Assembly (NCBI GenBank): GCA_019359495.1
Contig: JAHHHF010000070.1
Span: forward strand, 1 to 64,000
From: Goleter apudmare HA4340-LM2
Lineage (GTDB): Bacteria; Cyanobacteriota; Cyanobacteriia; Cyanobacteriales; Nostocaceae
DNA: 64,000 nt
Direction of reading: 5' to 3'
Position 1 is the stretch's first letter. Every line of letters starts with the position of its first letter. Of the stretch, positions 1 through 9,238 are shown piece by piece. The position numbers and the translations under genes were made by a program. The notes below the pieces were generated by a model. That model was not told where the DNA came from. It saw only the letters and a list, made by a program, of their open reading frames with translations, and did not search any database.

Positions 1-276
1 CTTTAATTATTTCGTTTTTTACGTTGAGTTACCCACGCTCTGGACGTATTTTGATGACGTATCAATTAAATTATCCTAAATCTAGCTAATCCAAGTGTTT
101 TTTCCTCACTTGTGAGAAATGCGGGTCTAACCCTTTAGCTTGAATATGGCGATTTATCCTGATCTTGAAGAGAATTTTGTTATATGGCTAGCTCTGGATA
201 GATGTGTTGTTTGTGATTAAGAATTATCACAAAGCGTATACAAATCCAGATTTAGAGTATTACTTATAACTAAGTA

Positions 277-1563
277 TTATGGCTGCGAGAGTGGGATTTC
301 TAGTGTAAACTCTGCTCCTTGTCCTGGAGAGGAAGAGCAGGTTATTTGCCCACGATGTTTTTGGACGATAATTTGATAGCTGATCGATAATCCTAATCCG
401 CTACCTTTACCCACGGGTTTGGTAGTAAAAAATGGGTCAAATAGACGCGATTGTAATGACTGATGAATACCAGTACCATTATCAGCGATCGCAATCTTGA
501 CTGTATTTGACTCTGTGATCTGGGTGCAGATCAGTATTTGCGGATGGTCTGTTGTTGTTTCCTGACCCACTGATTGATCTAAGGCGTCAATGGCATTATT
601 CAATAAATGCATAAATACTTGGTTGAGTTCACCAGCATAACAGGTGACTAAAGGCAAACTATCGTATTTTTTAACTACAACGATAGCAGGGCGATTTGCT
701 GTTTCCCGCATTCGGTGTTCTAACATGAGGAGCGTGCTGTCGATACCTTCATGGATATTCACTTGTTTCATCAATGCTTCATCATGCCTGGAAAACTTTT
801 GTAGTGCTAGCACGATTTCTTGAATGCGATCGACCCCTCTATACATAGCACCCATGAGGGTTTGTAGGTCATTGACGACAAAAGTTAAGTCTATATCTTT
901 AACTATTTTTTCTATTTTGGCAGTGGGTTGGGGATATTCTTGTTGATAAGACTCGATAATATGCATTAAATCTTGGAAATATTGACTAGCATATTGCAGA
1001 TTGCCATAGATAAAGCTGATGGGGTTATTCACTTCATGGGCAATACCTGCTACCAAATTTCCCAAAGCTACCATTTTTTCATTTTGAATTTGTCGTACCT
1101 GAGCTGCTTGTAAATTATCAAGAGCATCTTGTAACAAAAGATTTTTTTCTTGTAATTTAACTTGTAGCGATCGCAAATTTATCTGATTCTCAATTCGCAA
1201 TATTACTTCGGCTCCATGAAAGGGCTTAGTCACATAATCAGCACCGCCCACATCAAAGGCTTTGACCTTATCCAAAACATCATCTAAGGCACTAATGAAA
1301 ATCACTGGTACTTCACAAGTCTTTTCGTCAGCTTTCAGTTTTTGACAAACTTGATAACCATCCATCTCTGGCATATTGATGTCCAGCAAAATCACATCCG
1401 GTAAGACCATTTGACAGGCAGTTATGGCCATTTTTCCGTTTAAAGCCTTACGCACTTCAAACCCTTGTGTTGTTAACATTACTGATAAAAGTCGTAAGTT
1501 ATCTGGGGTATCATCGACCACCAAAATATTTCCTTTACAAGTGGTTTTATTATTTAAAGTCAT
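277..1563 (-). CDS. Response regulator-histidine kinase fusion (REC + HisKA + HATPase)
   Basis: Two-component signalling protein of 428 residues, cytoplasmic with no membrane segment. A receiver domain fills residues 12-130, with the acidic pair DD17-18 and phospho-acceptor D61 in LLDINMPEMDG. A short coiled coil (about 130-165) leads to a histidine-kinase core: H-box GIAHEVNNP near residue 172, N-box LLNNAIDAL near 325 and G-box GSGLGLSIS near 390. Such REC-kinase fusions usually take phosphate from an upstream hybrid kinase or sense through REC. It lies downstream of and on the same strand as the REC-GGDEF-EAL gene, whose receiver is strikingly similar, so the two probably arose by receiver duplication. 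The input signal is unknown. Confidence 0.9.
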   Translation of the reverse strand: MTLNNKTTCKGNILVVDDTPDNLRLLSVMLTTQGFEVRKALNGKMAITACQMVLPDVILLDINMPEMDGYQVCQKLKADEKTCEVPVIFISALDDVLDKVKAFDVGGADYVTKPFHGAEVILRIENQINLRSLQVKLQEKNLLLQDALDNLQAAQVRQIQNEKMVALGNLVAGIAHEVNNPISFIYGNLQYASQYFQDLMHIIESYQQEYPQPTAKIEKIVKDIDLTFVVNDLQTLMGAMYRGVDRIQEIVLALQKFSRHDEALMKQVNIHEGIDSTLLMLEHRMRETANRPAIVVVKKYDSLPLVTCYAGELNQVFMHLLNNAIDALDQSVGQETTTDHPQILICTQITESNTVKIAIADNGTGIHQSLQSRLFDPFFTTKPVGKGSGLGLSISYQIIVQKHRGQITCSSSPGQGAEFTLEIPLSQP

Positions 1564-1852
1564 TTTGTAAAAAACTCTATATTTTAGTAATGATTAATAA
1601 TAAAAAATTCTTTTTTTAAATAAAAATTTTTATGTTTAACAGAGCCTCATATCTAGTATATTAATTATACATTCATAATAAATCTATCATCAAGTTTTCT
1701 TAGTTATCAAAACTATGCGTTGAATGTAGGTTGTGTATATCTAAGTAAACATCTTTCGTAAGTATATAGCAATCAGATTTACTTTTTGAATTTACGCATC
1801 AAAATAGGGAACACTGAATAGGAAACTGGGAACAGGGAACAAGAAATAATAA
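1564..1852. other. AT-rich spacer with short GGGAACA-type repeats
   Basis: Spacer between two signalling genes. It is very AT-rich near 1600-1700. Near 1807-1845 it holds degenerate heptamer-like repeats (AGGGAACA, AGGAAACT, GGGAACAG, GGGAACAA) of the short-tandem type common in Nostoc intergenic DNA. No gene is seen. Confidence 0.4.
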
Positions 1853-3688
1853 TTACCACTGAGGTGATGTAGTGAGTAAGTTAAGGGCTAATTGTTGTTC
1901 TATAGGCTTAGAAAACAGATATCCTTGGGCAAAATCGCAGTTTAAAATTCTCAATTGTGCTAATTGTTCTATAGTTTCAACACCTTCTGCGATCGCTCTC
2001 ATGCCCATCGATTCAGCAATGCCAATCATAGCTGGTACTAAGCCCATATCCTCTTGATTGTCTTGCATCCGTTTAACAAAAGACTTATCAATTTTCAGTC
2101 CATTTAAAGGGAAACTATGCAGGTAACTTAGAGAGGAATAACCAGTACCAAAATCATCCATAATCAATTTAATCTTTCGTTCCTGTAATTGCTGGAGAAT
2201 AGTTTTGACTGCCTGACTATTTTCCATAATCACACTTTCGGTAATTTCTAGTTCTAAGTTGGCAGGGTTGACTTGGCTTTCATGAATTATTCTATCAATT
2301 TGTGCTATTAAGTTCGGGTGAGAAAATAACCGCGCACTCAAATTCACACTCATAGTGATATCGTCTGGTATGGCTGGGTGATTTTGCCAGAGATGTAGTT
2401 GATGACAAGCTGACTGCAATACCCAGATATTGATGGCACTAATCAAGCCTGTTTCTTCGGCTATGGGAATAAACTCTATGGGAGAAATCAAACCGCGAGT
2501 GGGATGTTGCCAGCGTACTAGGGCTTCAAATCCAGCTATTTTCCCTGTAGTTAAAGAAATAATTGGCTGATAGTAAACCAGAAATTCTTGCCGTGCAACA
2601 GCTCGTTGTAGGTCATTTTCTAGCTCTAAAAGCTTGATGGCTTCGTGATACATTCCTGGGTCAAAGATATGATATCTGACCCGGCCTAAAGCTTTAGCAC
2701 GATACATTGCTGTATCAGCATCTCGTAACAAATACTCTGGGCGTTCATAGTCTCGATTACCCCAAGCAATGCCAATGCTGGCATTCATAAACACTTCATA
2801 TCTTGACAATTTAAAAGCGAGTGATAGCTGTTGCAGAATGCGCTCGGCGACTTGAATCACTGCATTGATATCTGTTAAATTCTCTAAAAGAATGCCAAAT
2901 TCATCGCCGCCTAATCTGCCTAGAGTATCACTTGGCATCAGAGATTTTTTCAGACGGTGAGCAATGGCTATGAGTAATTCATCTCCTACTAAATGACCCA
3001 GAGAATCATTCACAACTTTAAAGCGATCGCAATCCAGATAAAGTAGTGCAAACTGATAATTAGGTTCTTGTTGAGCACGATTTAGGGCTTTTTCTAGTCG
3101 CCGGATAAACAACACACGGTTGGGTAATCCAGTCAGTGAGTCATGTAATGCTATCTCTAGCAATTTACTTTGTAGTTGCTGGCGAGATGTGATTTCTTCC
3201 TGGAGCTTTCGTAAAGCTTTTTCTAGCTCCCAAGTACGCTGTGTGACCCGTTGTTCCAGTTCGGTATTGAGCTTGAGGACTTCTATTTGTGCGGACCTTA
3301 ATCGCAATTGATTTTGGACACGCACTAAGACTTCTGCTAACTCAAAAGGTTTGGTAATGTAGTCTACACCTCCTACCTTAAAGGCTTTCACTTTGTCGAA
3401 GGTGTCATCTAAAGCGCTAATAAAAATCACCGGAATATCTGCTGTGAGATTCCAAGCTTTAAAACGTTGGCAAGCTTCATAGCCATCAACCTCCGGCATC
3501 ATAATGTCAAGTAAAATTAAATCTGGTAACACTGTTTGACAAGCAGTTACAGCCATTTGCCAGTTCAAAGCTTTACGGACGTTATATCCTTCTTTTGCCA
3601 AGAGTGAGGATAAAACCCGCAGATTGTCTGCCATATCGTCAATCAGCAAAATATCTTTTTTATCAAGGTCTGGCTGCTCGTGATTCAT
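1853..3688 (-). CDS. Response regulator with GGDEF and EAL domains (c-di-GMP turnover)
   Basis: Protein of 611 residues predicted to make and/or degrade cyclic di-GMP. An N-terminal receiver (about 12-130) has D61 in LLDIMMPEVDG. A coiled coil (about 135-175) follows, then a GGDEF domain with intact GRLGGDEFGILL near residue 261, then an EAL domain with [10 protein letters not shown] near 388 and [10 protein letters not shown]. Both catalytic signatures are intact, so which activity dominates cannot be read from sequence. The start codon overlaps the stop of the upstream hybrid kinase by 4 bases (ATGA), which implies translational coupling and makes that kinase the likely phosphate donor for this receiver. 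Confidence 0.93.
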   Translation of the reverse strand: MNHEQPDLDKKDILLIDDMADNLRVLSSLLAKEGYNVRKALNWQMAVTACQTVLPDLILLDIMMPEVDGYEACQRFKAWNLTADIPVIFISALDDTFDKVKAFKVGGVDYITKPFELAEVLVRVQNQLRLRSAQIEVLKLNTELEQRVTQRTWELEKALRKLQEEITSRQQLQSKLLEIALHDSLTGLPNRVLFIRRLEKALNRAQQEPNYQFALLYLDCDRFKVVNDSLGHLVGDELLIAIAHRLKKSLMPSDTLGRLGGDEFGILLENLTDINAVIQVAERILQQLSLAFKLSRYEVFMNASIGIAWGNRDYERPEYLLRDADTAMYRAKALGRVRYHIFDPGMYHEAIKLLELENDLQRAVARQEFLVYYQPIISLTTGKIAGFEALVRWQHPTRGLISPIEFIPIAEETGLISAINIWVLQSACHQLHLWQNHPAIPDDITMSVNLSARLFSHPNLIAQIDRIIHESQVNPANLELEITESVIMENSQAVKTILQQLQERKIKLIMDDFGTGYSSLSYLHSFPLNGLKIDKSFVKRMQDNQEDMGLVPAMIGIAESMGMRAIAEGVETIEQLAQLRILNCDFAQGYLFSKPIEQQLALNLLTTSPQW

Positions 3689-6600
3689 TCTGGGTTGGTT
3701 CTAGTCAATTCCATAATTTTCTCAAATTGATAGTTGTTGGCTAAATCCCTGAAAAGTCCGAAAAGTTGACTTTGATCTGAAGGAACTTGCTCAAGCAACT
3801 CTAAAATCATGCCATCGCTACAACTTGCTGCGGCGTGCCGCAAATCTCCCAGCCACTCGGAAGGCATTTGTGACAAATGCCCTCTGAGGTCAGCTTCGCT
3901 AGGCAATGTCTGTATTTTTTGGCTGGCAACTATTGTATTTGCAGTTTCTACTTGGCTGATATATTTTACACCCAGATGTTCGCTAACTTTTGCTAGTAAT
4001 AATTCTTGGGTGAATGGCTTGCGAATAAAATCATCGCAGCCTGTTGCCAAAATTTTCTGGCGTTCTTCTTCAAAGGCACTGGCAGTCAAAGCAATAATAA
4101 TGGGAGAGGGAGGCATGAGGCATGGAGACTGCTGAAAATATCGAATTTTTCTAGCTTTTATGACTTTTGTGGCTTCATAGCCGTCCATTACAGGCATCCG
4201 CATATCCATAAATATCAGGTGTGGTTGCCATTCTATCCATTGTGCGAGCGCTTCTTGGCCATTGGTAGCTTCTTGCACGGCAAAGCCGATGGATGTCAGT
4301 AATTTAACTAGCAAAAGGCGACTGTCTCTAGCGTCGTCAACCACCAAGATGCGGCATTCTGCTTGTGCTGGTGCTAAACAAATCACATGGCCTTGATTTT
4401 TGTAAGTCTGAACTTCCTTCGCTGAGGCTAAACCAATTTGAATATGGAAAGCAAATCGACTGCCTTTGCCAAGGATGCTGGTAGCGGTAATCTCTCCACC
4501 CATCAGTTGGACATATTTGCGGCTAATTGCTAACCCTAGTCCTGTTCCTTGTTGAGATTTTCTGCCGGTTTCAGTTTGTCCAAAAGCTTCAAATAGTAGA
4601 CCTATTTCTTGAGGAGCAATACCAGGCCCAGTGTCAAGTACTTCAAAGTAGAGATGGGGGGAGGTTTTTTCTTCATCCCAAATTGCTACCCGCAGCGTTA
4701 CACGCCCAGTCTGAGTAAATTTCAGGGCATTTCCCAGGAGGTTGAGTAATACTTGACGTAATTTGCCTTCATCAGTCTGCACGTATTGAGGAAGATCCGG
4801 TGCATATTCAAATACCAGTTCCAGCCGTTGAGAAATAGCACGGAAACGCAACATTTCTTCCAAACTTTCTAAGAGGCGAATCAAGTCAAAACTGCTGATA
4901 TTTAAGTTGCTTTTGCCAGCTTCGATTTTGGACATTTCGAGAATGTCGTTAATTAAATTCAAGAGATGCTCGCCTGCACGATTAATTATTGCTAGATTTT
5001 GTTGATGTTCCGTAGATAAAGAATCATCATTACTCATCACTTGAGCAAAACCGAGGATGGCGTTCAATGGGGTACGCAATTCATGGCTCATGTTAGCCAA
5101 AAATTCACTTTTAGCATAGTTGGCTTGCTCGGCAGATTTTTGTCCTTTGGCAGCATTTTTTTGGGATTGAATTAATTCTTTTTGCGTACTTTGTAGCTGG
5201 TTAATCACCTTGAGGAGTTCTTGGGTACGCTTTTTGACGTATGATTCTAAAATGCGATTATGTTGTGCTAATAATTTTTCTGTTTGCTTGCGTTTAGTGA
5301 TGTCTACGAAAGTAGCGATCGCAAAGGCGACATTTCCTGATTCATCATAGATTGGCGTTCCTAAAACTTCAATAGGAATAATCTTTTCTGGATGGCGAAT
5401 TTCTAAATCATCGACTCTCACACTTTCGCCTTGTAATGCCCTTTTGATCGGTAGGTGAACGCTGTAATAAAGTGGGTTATTACTAGTAGCGTCAAATTCC
5501 TCAACTGCTTCTGTGCCTTCAGTATTGGCTGTAGTCATGACTCCTTGACCCAGGATCTGCTTGCCAATTTGATTAGTATAGTAAGGCTGACCATGATCAT
5601 CTGTAATTAATACACCCATAGGCATTGCTTCTAAAAATTGTGTCAACCGACTTTCATTAGTGGATAGAGAATCATTTAACATTTTCATTTCTATATGTTT
5701 GGCTTCTAGGGCAGCAAAAGACTCTTGCATTTGTTTAGCCATACTGTTAAATGACTTGGCTAGCTTCCCTAGTTCATCGGAGCGCTCAGTTTCTACTATT
5801 TGTGCCCAATCACCAGCCGCAATTTTTTGGGCTGATACATTTAATTGCAGAATTGGTTGGATAATCCAACGAGCAGTCAAAATGCCAATTTGTATAGCTA
5901 CTATCAAGGTGGCTATACACAGTAAAATAGTGATGCTGTTATTAACATGAATTTGTTCCATAAAGTCAGCTTCGGGAATTACCAGCACAATTAGCCAATC
6001 TAGACCAAGTTCATCCTGCCAATTGTTTACCTGTACAAAATAATTCGCTTTTTTAGTACGAAAGTTAAGCTGTTGCTTACCAGTAAGTAACTCAAGACTG
6101 CCAAAACGTTTCATCAAATACTGCGTTGTGCGTCGAATTACAAAATCTTTACTTTCTAAAGCCAATAGACGTTTTGCCTTTCCTCCGATAATTTGGTATG
6201 GCGGTTCGGTATCCGAGGAAGCTACAATTAGCCCGGAACGCTCTAAAATAAAAGTCTTTCCTGAACGACCAACTTTTAAGTTGGCTAAGAAACTGCTAAT
6301 TTGTGACAAAAGCAGATCGATACCAATTACTCCAATAAGTTTGTGAGTGCGATCGTAAAGTGGATAGCTAGATGATATAGATAAAACTTCTGGTTTATCT
6401 TCCCATTGATAAATTTGACTCCAAACAGGCTTACCTCGATTAACTGCATCTAGATACCAAGTTTTGAAGCGGGGATCGTATTTTTTTAATTGTTGGAAAT
6501 GCCGACGATTTCCTTGGTTATTGGTAGTATAAACATAAAGTTGACCGATGTTACGCTTGGCGGAAACCTCATTAATCAAAAGGTTGCCATTATCTAGGCG

Positions 6601-7002
6601 CTCAATGCCAATAAATTCACCTTGAGGATTGGCGAATTTGTTGTAACCAATATTAAAAACTCGCATTTGCTGCCAAAAGTAATGCCCGGTAGTTTCTAAG
6701 TCGGAAAGGTCTAGCAATCCTAGATGAATTGCATCCGCATTAATTTGGTTAATTTGCTGGGGGGTTGTTAAGTAATGTTGGAGGTGCTGCTCAATGCGAT
6801 CGCAGATTTCATTTTCTAACTGAGTTGCAAGTTCTGTTACTGCTTTCTGACCATTTTGATATGAAACATACCCCACTAACCCCACAGAACCACAAATTTG
6901 CAGTACGAACGGCAAGATTAAAACAGTTCTCAGAGGCACTCTGGCATAAAGTTTTTCAATTAAGCAGTGGAGAGATTTGACGGTCTGAATTTTGGATAAC
7001 AT
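3685..7002 (-). CDS. Membrane hybrid sensor histidine kinase (dCache-HAMP-PAS-HisKA-HATPase-REC)
   Basis: Large sensor kinase of 1105 residues. TM1 lies at about 25-46. A periplasmic dCache-like ligand domain (about 50-335, with GVIGIDLLLSQI typical of Cache) follows, then TM2 near 365-388, HAMP, a PAS domain (about 463-585), HisKA with H in NMSHELRTPLNA near 634, and HATPase with NLLGNALKF near 760 and GTGLGLAIS near 827. A receiver has D932 in FMDMRMPVMDG. The last ~75 residues form a helical tail of the kind seen after REC in many cyanobacterial hybrid kinases; I see no clear HPt His box. It is the first gene of a coupled pair with the REC-GGDEF-EAL gene. The Cache ligand is unknown, probably a small metabolite. 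Confidence 0.93.
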   Translation of the reverse strand: MLSKIQTVKSLHCLIEKLYARVPLRTVLILPFVLQICGSVGLVGYVSYQNGQKAVTELATQLENEICDRIEQHLQHYLTTPQQINQINADAIHLGLLDLSDLETTGHYFWQQMRVFNIGYNKFANPQGEFIGIERLDNGNLLINEVSAKRNIGQLYVYTTNNQGNRRHFQQLKKYDPRFKTWYLDAVNRGKPVWSQIYQWEDKPEVLSISSSYPLYDRTHKLIGVIGIDLLLSQISSFLANLKVGRSGKTFILERSGLIVASSDTEPPYQIIGGKAKRLLALESKDFVIRRTTQYLMKRFGSLELLTGKQQLNFRTKKANYFVQVNNWQDELGLDWLIVLVIPEADFMEQIHVNNSITILLCIATLIVAIQIGILTARWIIQPILQLNVSAQKIAAGDWAQIVETERSDELGKLAKSFNSMAKQMQESFAALEAKHIEMKMLNDSLSTNESRLTQFLEAMPMGVLITDDHGQPYYTNQIGKQILGQGVMTTANTEGTEAVEEFDATSNNPLYYSVHLPIKRALQGESVRVDDLEIRHPEKIIPIEVLGTPIYDESGNVAFAIATFVDITKRKQTEKLLAQHNRILESYVKKRTQELLKVINQLQSTQKELIQSQKNAAKGQKSAEQANYAKSEFLANMSHELRTPLNAILGFAQVMSNDDSLSTEHQQNLAIINRAGEHLLNLINDILEMSKIEAGKSNLNISSFDLIRLLESLEEMLRFRAISQRLELVFEYAPDLPQYVQTDEGKLRQVLLNLLGNALKFTQTGRVTLRVAIWDEEKTSPHLYFEVLDTGPGIAPQEIGLLFEAFGQTETGRKSQQGTGLGLAISRKYVQLMGGEITATSILGKGSRFAFHIQIGLASAKEVQTYKNQGHVICLAPAQAECRILVVDDARDSRLLLVKLLTSIGFAVQEATNGQEALAQWIEWQPHLIFMDMRMPVMDGYEATKVIKARKIRYFQQSPCLMPPSPIIIALTASAFEEERQKILATGCDDFIRKPFTQELLLAKVSEHLGVKYISQVETANTIVASQKIQTLPSEADLRGHLSQMPSEWLGDLRHAAASCSDGMILELLEQVPSDQSQLFGLFRDLANNYQFEKIMELTRTNPE

Positions 7003-7476
7003 TGTTGTTTAATTTTATCCCCAGTGCTCAACTAGGGTGATTCTTGCCATATAAGCTAGGAGCCATAAACATTTAGTACCAAGTATCTTGGGTAAAGCCA
7101 TGACTGACATCACTCTCTTTGGTACGCAAAATATAGCAATAGTGCGTTTACAGATGTTTGCCTGACTTAGCTCCTCTCTTACTTAATCTTCAAGTTTTGT
7201 TATAACACCTTAATTTGCATATTTTCATCTGGCAATGCATCTATAAATTTTCTCAGATGAACTGCAAAATATATTTACACTCATTAACACTTGCATCTCT
7301 GTCTGTGGAAATTTAATTAATAAACTACAGCATGTGATTTTACGGCATTTATCCACATTAGTGCCAGATTTTGGAATTATTTATATCTTCGGTTCTGTGT
7401 CAGTCTAAATGACGCAAAGTTAGAAACTTCAGTTTTTTAATTCTTTGCTATTTAAAATTAAGAAATATTAATTAAT
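7003..7476. other. Intergenic region, no gene seen
   Basis: 474 bases between the hybrid kinase start and the MOSC stop, both on the minus strand. It should hold the promoter of the signalling operon, but no confident -10/-35 pair, hairpin or conserved box stands out. The composition is AT-rich. Confidence 0.5.
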
Positions 7477-8262
7477 TTATGAAATAATTTCGATTGCGTT
7501 ACCGATTTTCAAAATTTCATCAACTGCTGATGTGGCTAAACGTGTGTTTACACTCAAGCTGTAAAAGTGACTAAAGCAAGAAGCATCTACCCAATTTGGT
7601 AGAGTTGCTTGTCGTTGTTGCACAAATATTTTTTGAAAGTTTGTATAAGCTGCACCTGAGTCAGGATGCCGTGTAGGAACCACGCACCGCTTACATGGCT
7701 GAACACCAAAAAAAATCACATCTCCTACTCGAAAAGAGACTGTTTCACTTTGGGAGCTAAATAACTGGTCTTCCCAAAAGGGAGGTACACCACCAATCTC
7801 AATATTGGCACGTATCCGGCGGCGTATTTGCTCAACACTCACACCGGGAAACCAAGAAGCCACTTCTGTTAAAGTTGCTGTACTAATCACTGTTGGCCCA
7901 GACGAGTTGAGATCATCAGGAAAGCCTGTAATGACGTTTTGTTGTAATTTAACGGCAAACTGAAAAAAATCACTCAAAGTCGCTTCTAAGGCTTGTCGTT
8001 CCTGATCTAAATGGAAAACTTGTTGTGAGAGCTTACCAGGGATTTGTAGGGTGATAGTCCTAGTGGAGAGCGAAAATTGCGATCGCAATAAATGGATTTT
8101 CGCATAACGCTTGCCATTAACTAACTTTTGTGAATCGTCCACAAGAGCAAATTCACGGTCATACTGTAATGCTCCACTTGCTAAGACTCTGGCGGTTTCA
8201 ACTTCTACACCATCCAGTGACTTGACAGGATACAATAAGATTTTATCTAGGTACGGTATCAA
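7477..8262 (-). CDS. MOSC domain protein (YcbX/mARC-like)
   Basis: Protein of 261 residues. The N-terminal beta-barrel domain (MOSC_N, about 1-115, beginning PYLDKILLYPVKSLDGVEV) is followed by a MOSC domain. The MOSC cysteine region CKRCVVPTRHPDSG lies near residue 187; in YcbX and mARC the conserved Cys here coordinates the molybdenum cofactor. There is no C-terminal 2Fe-2S ferredoxin domain, so electrons would come from a separate partner. The likely role is Moco-dependent reduction of N-hydroxylated compounds, inferred from family only. It lies 87 bases after lepB on the same strand, with a small C5-AAA-G5 hairpin between them. Confidence 0.85.
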   Translation of the reverse strand: MIPYLDKILLYPVKSLDGVEVETARVLASGALQYDREFALVDDSQKLVNGKRYAKIHLLRSQFSLSTRTITLQIPGKLSQQVFHLDQERQALEATLSDFFQFAVKLQQNVITGFPDDLNSSGPTVISTATLTEVASWFPGVSVEQIRRRIRANIEIGGVPPFWEDQLFSSQSETVSFRVGDVIFFGVQPCKRCVVPTRHPDSGAAYTNFQKIFVQQRQATLPNWVDASCFSHFYSLSVNTRLATSAVDEILKIGNAIEIIS

Positions 8263-8349
8263 CGGACTTATTTTAGTAGTGCTGAATTTTTAATTCCCCC
8301 AAAGGGGGTTGACTTATTGGAACTTACTTCCCAGGTAAATCACTTTGTA

Positions 8350-8991
8350 TTATGGATACAGTGGTATCTTATCAATTCCCCCAATGTGATTAAGTGGCCA
8401 GAAGCGTAATACTGCACGACCAATGATTTTTTGCTGAGGGACTACACCCCAGCAACGACTGTCATAGCTACTGTTACGGTTATCGCCTAGTACTAAGTAG
8501 GAGTTTGGGGGTATGGTTTGGGGTTTTGCCAAGAAAGGTGGCAACTGTCCTGATGTACAAACCTCAACTAATGTACGTTGGCTGGAACCAAGATAATTTG
8601 CTTCTGGAAGTGGTTTGTTGTTGATATAGACTTGACCATTTTTCAGTTCTACCTTTTCTCCAGGTAGAGCAATGATCCGTTTAATGAAGGCATCTTGATA
8701 CTGTTCTTTCTGTAGCTCTTCTGTGGGCGAGAAGACTATAATATCTCCCCGTTGTGGTTCCGAAAATTTATACTTCAACTTATCTACAATGATTTTGTCT
8801 GCCTCCCACTGGTTTGGGGTACCATGTAGAGTTGGTTCCATCGAGCCAGAAGGAATCCAGCGAGCTTCGGCCACAAAGGTACGAATTCCTAGGGCTAGAA
8901 CTATGCTTAGGAGGACTGTTCTACCTATTTCTGCGATCCAGGAATTGTCGGGTCGTTGACTAGAGTTGTTATCAGACACTTGATTTTGCAT
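8350..8991 (-). CDS. lepB: Signal peptidase I
   Basis: Membrane serine peptidase of 213 residues that removes Sec/Tat signal peptides. One N-terminal membrane anchor spans about 24-42. The catalytic Ser is S50 in PSGSMEPTL and the general base Lys is K104 in FIKRIIALPGEKV. The late boxes GDNRNSSYDSRCWG and GRAVLRFWP (boxes D and E) are present. The length is normal for cyanobacterial type I peptidases, which often occur in two or more copies; which copy this is cannot be told here. It diverges from the dihydroorotase-like gene across a 247-base shared upstream region. Confidence 0.95.
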   Translation of the reverse strand: MQNQVSDNNSSQRPDNSWIAEIGRTVLLSIVLALGIRTFVAEARWIPSGSMEPTLHGTPNQWEADKIIVDKLKYKFSEPQRGDIIVFSPTEELQKEQYQDAFIKRIIALPGEKVELKNGQVYINNKPLPEANYLGSSQRTLVEVCTSGQLPPFLAKPQTIPPNSYLVLGDNRNSSYDSRCWGVVPQQKIIGRAVLRFWPLNHIGGIDKIPLYP

Positions 8992-9238
8992 GAAATTACT
9001 GAAGTAAGAAAAAGATGCAGGTAGTTAAATCAGCAAGGGAAATAATATTTGTTGATCTTAACGGTAGGAGTCGAAATTTCCTGGTTGCTTTAGCATCTTC
9101 ACAGGGCTATTCATAAATTAAAGATAAACTTTTTTTGAATCTATGGCATAAATTTGACTACAAAGAGTGCAACCAAGTTTAACCTAAAAGTATAGTTATC
9201 TGTCATGTATAGCTCTCTGTCACCACGCCGTTAACTCC
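8992..9238. promoter_or_regulatory. Shared divergent upstream region of lepB and pyrC-like gene
   Basis: The two genes diverge here, so both promoters must lie within 247 bases. The region is AT-rich, including ATAAACTTTTTTTGAATC. No canonical NtcA site (GTA-N8-TAC) or other known operator was recognised. Confidence 0.4.
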
